Assembly: GCF_002119805.1 (NCBI RefSeq)
Contig: NZ_CP021059.1
Coordinates: 2,294,001-2,358,000, forward strand
DNA: 64,000 nucleotides
Origin: Macrococcoides canis
GTDB taxonomy: Bacteria; Bacillota; Bacilli; Staphylococcales; Staphylococcaceae
Direction: 5' to 3'
Shown here: one piece after another, positions 46,388 through 57,469 of the stretch
Numbering within the stretch: the first letter of the stretch is position 1
How the letters are laid out: every line of letters starts with the position of its first letter
Program-made: the position numbers and the translations under genes
Notes under the pieces: model-generated
Seen by the model: only the letters and a program-made list of their open reading frames with translations
Told to the model about the DNA's origin: nothing
Databases searched by the model: none

Positions 46388-46546
46388 TTAATATCCCCCT
46401 CTCTTTTCATGTTTCAATAATTCATAACTACAGAACATAAGCATTAAGAAAAATGCTGTTCCATATACAATATGGTGTTCATGACTAAATTGAGTTGCAA
46501 CTAACACACTAAACACTGAATAGAAAATTGTCTTAATGATCATCAT
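46388..46546 (-). CDS. Tiny membrane protein of the island, 52 residues (paralogue B)
   Basis: Begins MMIIKTIFYSVFSVLVATQFSHEHHIVYGT and ends LKHEKRGGY. Two helices at about 3-19 and 28-45. AGGAGGTGATTT precedes the tandem ATG codons. The stop adjoins the ATG of the HTH gene. Similar to the 56-residue protein downstream; together they flank that gene. Confidence 0.6.
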   Translation of the reverse strand: MMIIKTIFYSVFSVLVATQFSHEHHIVYGTAFFLMLMFCSYELLKHEKRGGY

Positions 46547-46558
46547 TTAAATCACCTC

Positions 46559-46777
46559 CTAATCGTTGAAAAATATTTCATGCACTTGCTGAGGGTTTAA
46601 CCCTAATACTTTAGCGATACCATTAATTTCATCCCTCTGAAACTCTGTTTCACCTCTCATTTTTCTGTAATAAGATTCTCTACTCATGTGTACACCTACG
46701 CCCCCTAATGTTCTTAAAAATTCACTTATCTTGAAATTTTGGCGAACAACCTCAGCCTTTAATAGTGAGACTTTCAT
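46559..46777 (-). CDS. Cro-like HTH protein of the island
   Basis: 72 residues from the ATG at 46777, preceded by AGGAGGTG; the longer frame begins at a GTG inside that site. The helix-turn-helix is MSRESYYRKMRGETEFQRDEINGIAKVLGL. It is the first gene of the leftward operon, opposite the XRE repressor, the usual place for a Cro-type or antirepressor gene. Role inferred. Confidence 0.75.
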   Translation of the reverse strand: MKVSLLKAEVVRQNFKISEFLRTLGGVGVHMSRESYYRKMRGETEFQRDEINGIAKVLGLNPQQVHEIFFND

Positions 46778-46796
46778 AATAAAAATCACCTCCTAA

Positions 46797-46921
46797 GACA
46801 CATTAAAAAGTGTCCTTTATGAAACAAATATATTTCAATTTAATCGAGCTGTCAATATAAATATTGCTATAAAAGACACTTTTATTTTATTTTTTTATAT
46901 ATTTGTGGCTTTTTCGACACT
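46797..46921. promoter_or_regulatory. Candidate operators GACACT/AGTGTC between the divergent island genes
   Basis: GACAC (46797-46801) and GTGTC (46810-46814) form an inverted repeat with flanking AAG/CTT. Further copies, GACACT at 46875-46880 and 46916-46921, fit a shared half-site. The inverted pair covers the start of the leftward transcript. The likely ligand is the XRE repressor encoded at 46968. Confidence 0.6.
46827..46855 (-). promoter_or_regulatory. Leftward promoter of the island operon
   Basis: TTGACA (46850-46855), a 17-bp spacer and TATATT (46827-46832) form a near-perfect SigA promoter. The operator pair lies a few bases downstream of the -10 box, where bound repressor would block it. 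Confidence 0.8.
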
Positions 46922-46967
46922 ATTCAAGTACTATATATACATAATCACACTATGAGGAGTTGATAAT

Positions 46968-47345
46968 TTGAGAGAGCATTTAAAAAATAGAAGAAAAGAA
47001 TTAGGACTAACATTAGAACAAGTTGGCCAAAGCGTTGGAGTTGGTAAATCAACTATAAGAAGATGGGAAAACGGCTTAATAAATAATATAGGTAGCGATA
47101 AAATCTTATTACTCGCTAAGGCTTTAAAAGTATCGCCATCATTCATATTAGGAGATAACGATAATCATGATCCTATAATTGTTTTTGATGACCGCGAACT
47201 AATTGATAAATTATTAAAAGAGAATTTACCGGCTTATACGCAAGAATTATCAGAAATCACTTATGAAGCCTCAAGTATGAAAAATACTAATCAAAAATTA
47301 TTATTGAGGATAATTGAAGCAATTAAACACAACCAGGAGGACTAG
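46968..47345 (+). CDS. XRE-family master repressor of the island (CI/Stl-like)
   Basis: 125 residues starting at a TTG with GAGGAG upstream. The N-terminal XRE helix-turn-helix (MREHLKNRRKELGLTLEQVGQSVGVGKSTIRRWENG, about 1-66) is followed by a helical tail ending LRIIEAIKHNQED. No peptidase domain like that of LexA-type repressors is present. It is divergent from the Cro-like gene, with operators between them, and leads into the integrase gene three bases later. Confidence 0.85.
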   Translation: MREHLKNRRKELGLTLEQVGQSVGVGKSTIRRWENGLINNIGSDKILLLAKALKVSPSFILGDNDNHDPIIVFDDRELIDKLLKENLPAYTQELSEITYEASSMKNTNQKLLLRIIEAIKHNQED

Positions 47346-47348
47346 GCC

Positions 47349-48584
47349 ATGTATTGCGTACCCTTTATTGATAAACACGGTAAACAAAGATATCGCTTTT
47401 ACGAAAGCTACAAAGATCCTCTGACTGAAAAGAAGAAATATGTATCCGTGGTTATGAATAAGGATACGAAACCATCACAGAGGGAAGCACAGAAGTTATT
47501 AGATGAGAAAATTAAACAGAAGATTACGGATAAGACACCACAGTCACTTAAGACACTTACATTTCACCAGGCATGTGATGAATGGTTTGAGAATTACAAA
47601 ACTGTGTCCGGTAGCAAACAATCAACCATTACAACTAAGTTATACAAAGTCAAACACATTAAAAGAAACATCAATAAGGACATCCTAGTTAAGAATATGA
47701 ATACTGAGATAGTCCAGGATCTAATTAATTCAGCAAGTAAAGACAACTTAAGCCATAAAGTTATTAAAGATGCTATGAGTATCATCAGAAACATCATGAA
47801 GCATACACAAAAGAAATATAAACTTGCTGATATATCATACCTGGATGATGTCGTTATCCCTAAACAAGCCAAGACACGAGATGAAGTTAAAGCAAAGCGT
47901 GAAAATTATTTAGAAATGTCCGAGATACAGTTAATCATTGATAAACTGAACGAGATGGCCACTTTAAAGCGTGCTGGATACATGAAGTTATCTTTTATAA
48001 TGACTGCTTATATCGTTGAGTTTATGGCCTTAAATGGAATGCGAGTGGGGGAATGTTTGGCCATACAGCCAAATAACATTGACTTTGATAAGAAAACACT
48101 TGAAATAGACGGGACAATACACTGGATAGATGATGGTACCGGCCACGGTGTAAAAGATACTACTAAAACCGAAGCATCTTATAGAACAATATCACTCACA
48201 ACAAGAAGCTGTGATATTTTGCGTAAAGTCATGCTAGAGAACAAGAAAGCTTTACAGTGGGAACGTATGTACAAAGATAGAGGGTTTATATTCACTAATC
48301 ACTATGGTAATCCTATGGCTCTCTCATCCATCAATCGCAATATACAAATGGCTGTAAGCTTAATTAAAGATAAAGACGGTAAACAAATCATTACCAAGCA
48401 CGTGACCACTCACACGCTAAGACACAGCCACATATCACTACTTAGCCAATTAGGTGTGTCTCTTAAAGCTATAATGGAACGTGTTGGCCACACTGATCAT
48501 AAAACAACATTACAAATATACAGTCATGTTACTGAACAGATGGATAAAGACATGATGAGTAAATTAGAAGCGGTGGGGAGATAA
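47349..48584 (+). CDS. int: Tyrosine-type integrase
   Basis: 411 residues. Arm-binding and core-binding SAM-like domains lie at about 1-170. The catalytic part has Arg 232 in NGMRVGE, Lys 273, His 355 and Arg 358 in HTLRHSHISLLSQLG, His 381 in VGHTDHKTT, and the nucleophile Tyr 391 in IYSHV. CAGGAGG precedes the ATG. It lies about 0.7 kb from the right attachment site, as expected for an island integrase; its stop overlaps the next gene. Confidence 0.95.
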   Translation: MYCVPFIDKHGKQRYRFYESYKDPLTEKKKYVSVVMNKDTKPSQREAQKLLDEKIKQKITDKTPQSLKTLTFHQACDEWFENYKTVSGSKQSTITTKLYKVKHIKRNINKDILVKNMNTEIVQDLINSASKDNLSHKVIKDAMSIIRNIMKHTQKKYKLADISYLDDVVIPKQAKTRDEVKAKRENYLEMSEIQLIIDKLNEMATLKRAGYMKLSFIMTAYIVEFMALNGMRVGECLAIQPNNIDFDKKTLEIDGTIHWIDDGTGHGVKDTTKTEASYRTISLTTRSCDILRKVMLENKKALQWERMYKDRGFIFTNHYGNPMALSSINRNIQMAVSLIKDKDGKQIITKHVTTHTLRHSHISLLSQLGVSLKAIMERVGHTDHKTTLQIYSHVTEQMDKDMMSKLEAVGR

Positions 48585-49141
48585 TGAATACATTGATAGT
48601 TGCGTTACTATTAACAGTATTATTTGCTATAGTTACACAATGGCTAATTGTAGCAGTTATAAGAATATTTAAATTAGAAGAGAATACTGACTTAACTTAT
48701 ATAATATTATTTGTAGCTTATATATCCTTGCTAATTAAATACCACAAAAGTATAACAGAAAACTTTTATGAGATTAGTTTAGTTTTTATAATTACTTCCC
48801 TCCTACTTAATTGGATATATTCAAACTATCTGCATAGTGTATCTAGTGATATTCCTACTGAAAACATGGGAAAAAGTGCAGTAGAACTTATTGAACTATT
48901 AGTAACATCCATACTTTTAGTAAGCCCTAGAAATGTAAAATCTACAAGTACATGCGTAAAAAAAGAAGTAAAAGCCTCAATTAATAAACAACGTTTGGTT
49001 CTTTATATAATTGCATTTATTTGTAGCATCTTTGCGCATTACAATGTACTGAAACCACTAGATTTATCTTTTACAACTTTTATAATTTTTGATGTCGCAT
49101 TTTACATGATTTTAGAACAATATTATTTTAAATCTTACTAA
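48584..49141 (+). CDS. Four-helix membrane protein after the integrase (cargo)
   Basis: 185 residues; predicted helices near 4-26, 40-52, 62-82 and 135-180 with a basic loop containing a Cys (STCVKKEVKASINKQR). The ATG overlaps the integrase stop. AT-rich and low-GC. The region between integrase and attachment site is a common place for added cargo; function unknown. Confidence 0.65.
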   Translation: MNTLIVALLLTVLFAIVTQWLIVAVIRIFKLEENTDLTYIILFVAYISLLIKYHKSITENFYEISLVFIITSLLLNWIYSNYLHSVSSDIPTENMGKSAVELIELLVTSILLVSPRNVKSTSTCVKKEVKASINKQRLVLYIIAFICSIFAHYNVLKPLDLSFTTFIIFDVAFYMILEQYYFKSY

Positions 49142-49176
49142 AAAGTAGTTTATCAAAATTGCTTTGTTATGTAGTT

Positions 49177-49200
49177 TTCTCACACTACGCTACTTTTTGG
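49177..49200. repeat. Possible integrase arm-type repeats, right end
   Basis: TTCTCACACT (49177-49186) and GCTACTTTTTGG (49189-49200) match motifs near the left end; the second is an exact 12-mer match to 38873-38884. Confidence 0.5.
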
Positions 49201-49224
49201 ATACTTTTTTAATAAACAAACACA

Positions 49225-49262
49225 CAAAAACAACCCTCTAACCATTGCGGTTAAAGGGTTTC
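49225..49262 (-). terminator. Island-borne terminator serving guaA
   Basis: AACCCTTTAACC and GGTTAGAGGGTT pair on the minus strand and are followed by five T. It lies 15 bp past the guaA stop, just inside the island. It replaces the original terminator now at 38704-38739. Confidence 0.8.
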
Positions 49263-49274
49263 TTGTTTTTATAA

Positions 49275-49292
49275 TTCTATTCCCACTCAATC
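49275..49292. repeat. Right attachment-site repeat, overlapping the guaA 3' end
   Basis: TTCTATTCCCACTCAATC, identical to the copy at 38742. It covers the final five codons and stop of guaA, so integration rebuilds the gene without changing the protein. Confidence 0.93.
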
Positions 49293-50818
49293 GTGCTTGG
49301 TGGCTTAGATGTAATGTCATAGACAACGCGGTTCACGTGGTCTACTTCGTTTACGATACGGCTTGATACTTTTTGAAGGACTTCCCAATCGATACGGGCG
49401 AAGTCACTTGTCATACCGTCAATACTTGTTACGGCACGTACACCGACTGTATAGTCATACGTTCTGTAGTCTCCCATAACACCTACCGAACGGATGTCAG
49501 GTAATACAGTGAAGTATTGCCAAATATCGCGCTCTAATCCCGCTTCAGCAATCACTTCTCTTAAAATCGCATCTGATTCACGTACGATTTCTAATTTTTC
49601 TTCAGTGATTTCACCTAACACACGAATTCCAAGTCCTGGACCTGGGAATGGTTGGCGCCATACTAAGTGTTCAGGAATACCTAATTCAATTCCTAACGCA
49701 CGTACTTCATCTTTAAATAATGTATTTACAGGCTCGATTAATTCAAACTGCATATCTTCTGGTAATCCACCAACGTTATGGTGTGATTTAATCGTCTGTG
49801 CAGTTTTCGTTCCTGATTCAATAATATCTGTATAAAGGGTTCCTTGCGCTAAGAAATCAGCATCTTTTAATTTTGCTGCTTCTTCATCGAATAAGTATAC
49901 GAACTCATTACCGATAATTTTACGTTTTTGTTCTGGGTCTGATACGCCAGCTAACTTGCTCATGAAACGTTCTTTCGCATCCACACGAATAATGTTCATG
50001 TTGAATCCTTCACCGAACTGTTTCATTACCATGTCGCCTTCACCTTTACGGAGTAAACCATGGTCAACGAAGATACATGTTAACTGATCGCCAATTGCTT
50101 TATGGATCAATACTGCAACAACTGATGAATCAACGCCACCACTCATCGCACAGATTACTTTTCTGTCTCCTACTTTTTCACGGATCTTCTCGATTTCGAT
50201 ATCGATGAAGTTTTCCATTGTCCATTCACCTGTACATTTACAGATTTCACGGATGAAGTTACGTAATAAATCATTTCCGTACTCAGAATGGCGTACTTCA
50301 GGGTGGAATTGAACCCCATATAAATTACGTTCAGGATTTTCAATTGCTGCATATTTACAGCTTGGTGAATGTGCAATTACATTAAAGCCATCAGGTAAGT
50401 TGATTACTTTATCACTATGACTCATCCATACTGTTTGTTCTTCTGGAAGTTTCGTGAATAATGAGTGTGTTTCTGCAGTAATAACTGCTTTACCGTACTC
50501 ACGTTCATTGGCACGTTCAACTGATCCACCTAGTAATTTCGTCATTAATTGCATACCGTAACAAATCCCCATTACAGGTACACCTAAATTGAAAATTTCA
50601 GGATCTACCGTAAACGAACCTTCTTCATAAACTGAATTCGGTCCACCAGAAAGGATAATCCCTTTCGGATTCATCTTCTTAATTTCTTCGATTGAAATCT
50701 CATGATCGTGAAGTTCTGAATAAACACCCATCTCACGGATACGTCGTGTGATTAACTGGTTATACTGACTTCCAAAATCAAGAACCAATATCAGTTCTTG
50801 TTCAAATGCCATTTCCAT
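49277..50818 (-). CDS. guaA: GMP synthase (glutamine-hydrolysing)
   Basis: Converts XMP to GMP. The 513-residue protein has a class I glutamine amidotransferase domain (catalytic Cys in GICYGMQ near residue 88, with HPEV and the following Glu), an ATP pyrophosphatase domain with SGGVDSS, and a C-terminal dimer domain. AAGGAG precedes the ATG. Last gene of xpt-pbuX-guaB-guaA. Its 3' end is the island attachment site; the coding sequence is intact. Confidence 0.97.
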   Translation of the reverse strand: MEMAFEQELILVLDFGSQYNQLITRRIREMGVYSELHDHEISIEEIKKMNPKGIILSGGPNSVYEEGSFTVDPEIFNLGVPVMGICYGMQLMTKLLGGSVERANEREYGKAVITAETHSLFTKLPEEQTVWMSHSDKVINLPDGFNVIAHSPSCKYAAIENPERNLYGVQFHPEVRHSEYGNDLLRNFIREICKCTGEWTMENFIDIEIEKIREKVGDRKVICAMSGGVDSSVVAVLIHKAIGDQLTCIFVDHGLLRKGEGDMVMKQFGEGFNMNIIRVDAKERFMSKLAGVSDPEQKRKIIGNEFVYLFDEEAAKLKDADFLAQGTLYTDIIESGTKTAQTIKSHHNVGGLPEDMQFELIEPVNTLFKDEVRALGIELGIPEHLVWRQPFPGPGLGIRVLGEITEEKLEIVRESDAILREVIAEAGLERDIWQYFTVLPDIRSVGVMGDYRTYDYTVGVRAVTSIDGMTSDFARIDWEVLQKVSSRIVNEVDHVNRVVYDITSKPPSTIEWE

Positions 50819-50881
50819 AGTTTGTTCTCCTTTTAGTTAAGTTAAGTTTATTATAATGTAATTTGTCGTTCGAAGATATTC

Positions 50882-53665
<2,784 letters not shown>

Positions 53666-53666
<1 letters not shown>

Positions 53667-54250
53667 TAATGTTCGCCCTCTCCTACTAATGTAACTTTGC
53701 CATTATCAAGCGCTGCAATTTCACATAGACTCGTTACATCTAAACCTGCATCAAGCAGACGCTGTTTACCTGGCTGAAAACTTTTCTCGACTACAATTCC
53801 AACCCCAACACACGTTGCTCCGGCTTGTTGTACAAGATTATAAAGACCAAGTGCTGCCTCACCATTTGCTAAAAAGTCATCAATGATAACTACTCGATCA
53901 TCTTCATTTAAGAATCGTTTTGACACGACTACGTGACTCGTCTTATTTTTCGTATAAGAATGAATATCTGTATGATACACTTCTTCAGTCAAGGTGCTCG
54001 GTACAGATTTTTTCGCAAAAAGACAAGGTACTTTAAACTTTAGTGCGGCCATTATAGCTGGTGCAATTCCAGATGCCTCAATCGTCAAAACTTTAGTGAC
54101 ACCCTCATCTTTATACTTGTCGTATATCGTTTCACCAACTTCATACATTAATTCAGGGTCAATTTGATGATTCAGAAACGAATCCACTTTCAAAATACCA
54201 CCATCAATAACAACGCCATCTTCTTTTACACGTTGCTGTAATTTTTCCAC
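53666..54250 (-). CDS. xpt: Xanthine phosphoribosyltransferase
   Basis: Salvages xanthine to XMP using PRPP. The 194-residue protein has the PRPP-binding loop VVIIDDFLANGEAALG. I start at a GTG at 54250, with AGGAGG nine bases upstream; the longer frame overlaps the riboswitch terminator. First gene of the purine operon, under a guanine riboswitch. Confidence 0.95.
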
Positions 54251-54271
54251 TTGCCAGCCTCCTATTCTATA

Positions 54272-54306
54272 CAAAAAAACTCATCTAAATCATTTAGATG
54301 AGTAAT
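54272..54306 (-). terminator. Riboswitch terminator before xpt
   Basis: ACTCATCTAAATGATTTAGATGAGT forms a 12-bp hairpin followed by seven T on the minus strand. Its upstream arm can pair with the 3' strand of the aptamer P1, giving the usual on/off switch. Confidence 0.9.
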
Positions 54307-54330
54307 AAATAAAGAACCTCTTTATTTAAT

Positions 54331-54401
54331 TACTCATAGTCGCATCATTTACGGCGATGCGGTAGAAACTTTAAAGCCATATCCTTTAATTTATATGAGT
54401 A
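54331..54401 (-). promoter_or_regulatory. Guanine-type purine riboswitch aptamer
   Basis: On the minus strand the P1 arms ACTCATA/TATGAGT close an aptamer containing GGATATGGC, GTTTCTACC, CCGTAAATG and GACTAT. The C in GACTAT (position 74 in the standard numbering) specifies guanine/hypoxanthine; adenine aptamers have U there. Excess guanine should favour the terminator and lower xpt-pbuX-guaB-guaA expression. Confidence 0.93.
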
Positions 54402-54433
54402 TAAGTTGTATTTAATTGATATTAATGTTCTTG

Positions 54434-54462
54434 ATAATAACAAAATCATTAACTTTTAGCAA
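54434..54462 (-). promoter_or_regulatory. Probable promoter of the xpt operon
   Basis: TTGCTA (54457-54462), a 17-bp spacer and TATTAT (54434-54439) lie about 35 bp before the aptamer. Not the only AT-rich candidate in this gap. Confidence 0.5.
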
Positions 54463-54662
54463 TATCATTTTTATATTTAATAATAAGTCAGAAAATTGAA
54501 ACCGTTATTTTCATTAAATACATAAAAAAGAGTGAGATTACATTTGAAATCATTCAATAATTAAAATTAATTTGGATAAATTTACGATATTTTTATATAG
54601 TTTCTTCTATATAAATGTAGTTTATGTGTCAAGTCTTTTTTGAAAAATTTTTAATTCTTTGT

Positions 54663-54687
54663 GTTTAGATTATAAACGCTTGGGTAT
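54663..54687 (+). promoter_or_regulatory. SigB-type promoter of the stress-protein gene
   Basis: GTTTAG (54663-54668), 13 bases, then GGGTAT (54682-54687), matching the SigB consensus GTTTAA-N12-14-GGGTAT. It lies 66 bp before the start codon. The remainder of the 54402-54753 gap is AT-rich with no gene. Confidence 0.8.
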
Positions 54688-54753
54688 ATATTTAGCATAA
54701 CAACAAAACAACGACATCATGAAAGTACATAAACCATATTGGAGGTACGAATA

Positions 54754-55740
54754 ATGAGACAAAGACAGTTAGAAACTTTTTCAAACGAAGAAACATTATT
54801 ACGTAGAATCGATCAATTAAAAGCTGAAGGTATTTCTGAGCATGATATTCATGTTATTTCTAAACATAAATTAGAAGGCTCAGCATTAGATTACACTGAT
54901 GTACAATACAAAAATGCAGAAGGTTCATTCGGTGATAAAGTGGCTGCATTCTTTACAGGTGAAGATCCACAAAACCGAGTATACGACAAATTAGAATTAA
55001 CTGATTCTGAAAAAGTCGAATACGAAAACGCTGTAGAAAGTGGTCAAATCTTACTTTACGTAGATAACGATGCTTACTACGACAATGTATCAAATAACAA
55101 TGAAGATGACCGCACTGGTTTAGGTTACGCAACAAGCGCTAACACTGAAACAGATGCAGATTATTCAGCAGCACACAAAAATAATAACTTACAAAACAGA
55201 GAGGAAGTAGTAGATATGAATAACAATTACAATTACAATTATGACGAGTATAACAAATTAAGCCGTGAGGAACGTTTAAACTTATTAGATGAGGATATCC
55301 GTAACCGTGATGATTTAGGTGAAGATGAAAAAATCCAATTACACGAAGAACGTTTACGTGTAAACAAAGATACAGTTCAATCAGGTGAAGTTACAATCGA
55401 TAAAAACGTTGTTGAAGAACGTCAAGAATTCGATGTACCAGTATCACATGATGAAGTTACAATCGAGCGTCGCAATGTTACTGACCGTGTAGTAGCAGAT
55501 GACCACTTCGATAACAATTTAGAAGATGAAACAATCCGCGTACCATTAACTGAAGAACGCGTTAACATCGAAAAAGACAACGTAGTTGCTGAAGAGTTAT
55601 TAATCAAAAAGAACCGTGTAACTGAAACTGAGCACGTATCTGAAAACGTACGTAAAGAAGAAGTTGAAATCGACGATTCTAACGCACATTTAAAAGACCG
55701 TGACTATGATAACGATGATTTAACAGACCGTCGTTTATAA
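54754..55740 (+). CDS. YsnF/DUF2382 general stress protein
   Basis: 328 residues, very charged. The N-terminal domain (about 1-100) is the GsiB/YflT-like general-stress 17M fold: LLRRIDQLKAEGISEHDIHVISK. A linker rich in Asn, Asp and Tyr follows. The C-terminal part (about 190-300) is DUF2382, with repeated I-hydrophobic patterns such as VTIERRNVTDRVVADD and VNIEKDNVVAEELLIKK. GGAGG precedes the ATG at 54754. A SigB-type promoter lies upstream and a terminator follows. Confidence 0.88.
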   Translation: MRQRQLETFSNEETLLRRIDQLKAEGISEHDIHVISKHKLEGSALDYTDVQYKNAEGSFGDKVAAFFTGEDPQNRVYDKLELTDSEKVEYENAVESGQILLYVDNDAYYDNVSNNNEDDRTGLGYATSANTETDADYSAAHKNNNLQNREEVVDMNNNYNYNYDEYNKLSREERLNLLDEDIRNRDDLGEDEKIQLHEERLRVNKDTVQSGEVTIDKNVVEERQEFDVPVSHDEVTIERRNVTDRVVADDHFDNNLEDETIRVPLTEERVNIEKDNVVAEELLIKKNRVTETEHVSENVRKEEVEIDDSNAHLKDRDYDNDDLTDRRL

Positions 55741-55749
55741 TATCAATAC

Positions 55750-55777
55750 AAAGAAGCCTTTAAGGCTTCTTTTTTTA
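55750..55777 (+). terminator. Terminator of the stress-protein gene
   Basis: AGAAGCCTTTAAGGCTTCT followed by seven T on the plus strand. Confidence 0.9.
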
Positions 55778-55842
55778 TGTGCATGTATTTAAACATATGG
55801 TCATGTTACAATGTTAATATATACATGAACAGGAGCCTTATC

Positions 55843-56457
55843 ATGAAAATAATCTCTTTAAATTCTGCTGATCACTATTTTAACCAGTGTATGACGCTTT
55901 ATACAAAGGAATTTCCAAAATCAATTTGTGAACCAATCGATGTATTCTATAATAGCTTCGATCTCAAACATCAGGATTTTGAGCGTTATCATTTTATTGC
56001 CGCTTATGAAAATGACACATTATTGGGGTTTACATCATTTCATCTGGAAGTAATGTACAACATCGGTTATATCGTATACTTAGTTGTAAGTGAAGAAGCT
56101 CGAGGTAAAAATGTCGCACGTGCATTGATGAATGAAGCTGAACTTATCATGACAACGCTATGCGAAAAAAATGGTACTACATTAAATACTATTATCCTTG
56201 AGTGTGAACAAGATGTATCAGGAAATAGTCCATTACAATCTTTCTATGAGAAGTTTGGATTCCACTTATATGATATTCACTACTATCAACCAGGGCTTCA
56301 CAATGATGCACCTGTTCCAATGAATTTATTTGTAAAAACAATAATAAATAATTCAAGTCCACAATTAGCCATCGAGCATATATACCGCACTAAGTATATA
56401 TTATGTAATAAGATCGATCCTGTTATTGTAGAAGGTTTAATTCAAGAGATGCACTAA
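55843..56457 (+). CDS. GNAT-family acetyltransferase
   Basis: 204 residues from the ATG at 55843, which has CAGGAG upstream; the longer frame lacks one. The acetyl-CoA loop is in VSEEARGKNVARALM near residue 89. A C-terminal extension of about 50 residues follows the GNAT fold. Substrate unknown. It converges with the next gene, overlapping its end by four bases. Confidence 0.75.
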   Translation: MKIISLNSADHYFNQCMTLYTKEFPKSICEPIDVFYNSFDLKHQDFERYHFIAAYENDTLLGFTSFHLEVMYNIGYIVYLVVSEEARGKNVARALMNEAELIMTTLCEKNGTTLNTIILECEQDVSGNSPLQSFYEKFGFHLYDIHYYQPGLHNDAPVPMNLFVKTIINNSSPQLAIEHIYRTKYILCNKIDPVIVEGLIQEMH

Positions 56458-57011
56458 CTTAGTATACGAATGATATTTTCATAGGTTAAATATGTATTAA
56501 TTTTATATTTCTCATATTGTTTTAGCATAGCACTATATTTTTGAAGACTTTTAGGCTTAGTAACCATACTATGAAATTGGTCAAGATTCAAAACACTGTC
56601 ATATGAACCTAAATCATTCAAATAATAATTTGCATAATATTCATAATCCGTTTCTTCGTTCAAGTTAAATCCGATAAAGTTGTAATATGGATGCTGCATG
56701 ATTTGTTGCTGTAATTCATCAGACAATGTCCGATACGATTTATTTAGATGCACATACATCTTAATAATTGCTTCCACAGTTCTCATTACTGCCGGTGATA
56801 TTCTTTCATTTTCAGGCGTGAGTTCTTCAAATAGTAGCGGATACTGTTCTACCCTGCATTCTCTTATTACATTTTTGTGCAGACAATGTAACTCGGCATT
56901 TGGCAAATCTACTTTTTCAAGAATTTGATACATTTTGAATAATAATAAACGATTAAAAGGATAATTTACGTTAGGCTCTTGGCTGAAATTATTCTGAGTA
57001 ATATCGTTCAT
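56454..57011 (-). CDS. Hypothetical protein, 185 residues
   Basis: Start at 57011, preceded by GGAGGG. Helix-rich, no signal peptide or membrane segment; it begins MNDITQNNFSQEPNVNYPFNRLLLFKMYQI. I do not recognise the family. Convergent with the GNAT gene, overlapping by four bases. It is upstream of no obvious partner. Confidence 0.65.
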   Translation of the reverse strand: MNDITQNNFSQEPNVNYPFNRLLLFKMYQILEKVDLPNAELHCLHKNVIRECRVEQYPLLFEELTPENERISPAVMRTVEAIIKMYVHLNKSYRTLSDELQQQIMQHPYYNFIGFNLNEETDYEYYANYYLNDLGSYDSVLNLDQFHSMVTKPKSLQKYSAMLKQYEKYKINTYLTYENIIRILS

Positions 57012-57149
57012 ATAACCCTCCAATTATCAATATTAGGAAAAAATAGGACTTTCAAATAGTTCAAAAATATTATACAAAGTGAATAATAATAATACAACTA
57101 AAAAATGTAATTTTATAAATAAAATAACAAAATACATGAAAAGAAATAT

Positions 57150-57184
57150 AAAAAAGAGGAGAGACAGTAAATGTCTCTCCTTTA
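57150..57184 (-). terminator. Terminator after rpsR
   Basis: GGAGAGACA and TGTCTCTCC form a 9-bp stem followed by T-rich sequence on the minus strand; it ends the rpsF-ssb-rpsR operon. Confidence 0.88.
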
Positions 57185-57194
57185 TATATTAAGC

Positions 57195-57437
57195 TTATGC
57201 TTCGTCTTTAACATATGGTAATAAAGCCATATGACGTGCACGTTTGATAGCTACAGTTAACATACGTTGGTATTTAGCTGAAGTACCTGTTACACGACGT
57301 GGTAAAATTTTACCACGTTCAGAGATGAATTTTTTAAGCATATCTACTTCTTTGTAGTCGATGTGTGTAATACCGTTTGCTGTGAAATAACAAACCTTTT
57401 TACGACGACGACCGCCTCTTCTTGGTCCACCTGCCAT
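57195..57437 (-). CDS. rpsR: Small ribosomal subunit protein bS18
   Basis: 80 residues: an Arg-rich N-terminus ([13 protein letters not shown]), then the conserved core with [32 protein letters not shown]. Binds 16S rRNA together with S6. Third gene of rpsF-ssb-rpsR. Confidence 0.97.
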   Translation of the reverse strand: MAGGPRRGGRRRKKVCYFTANGITHIDYKEVDMLKKFISERGKILPRRVTGTSAKYQRMLTVAIKRARHMALLPYVKDEA

Positions 57438-57469
57438 GATTGTTGCCTCCCTTACTTATAAATTGTTTA

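Larger units (their letters stand above)
38742..49292. mobile_element. PICI/SaPI-like genomic island integrated at the 3' end of guaA
   Basis: About 10.5 kb bounded by an 18-bp direct repeat. It contains a tyrosine integrase, an XRE repressor with divergent promoter, an excisionase-like HTH gene, a VapE/D5-type primase-helicase, a candidate iteron origin and cargo at both ends. The layout matches phage-inducible chromosomal islands; guaA is a known staphylococcal island site. No terminase small subunit, capsid-size or portal gene was recognised. Coding is low in GC and mostly leftward. Confidence 0.88.
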
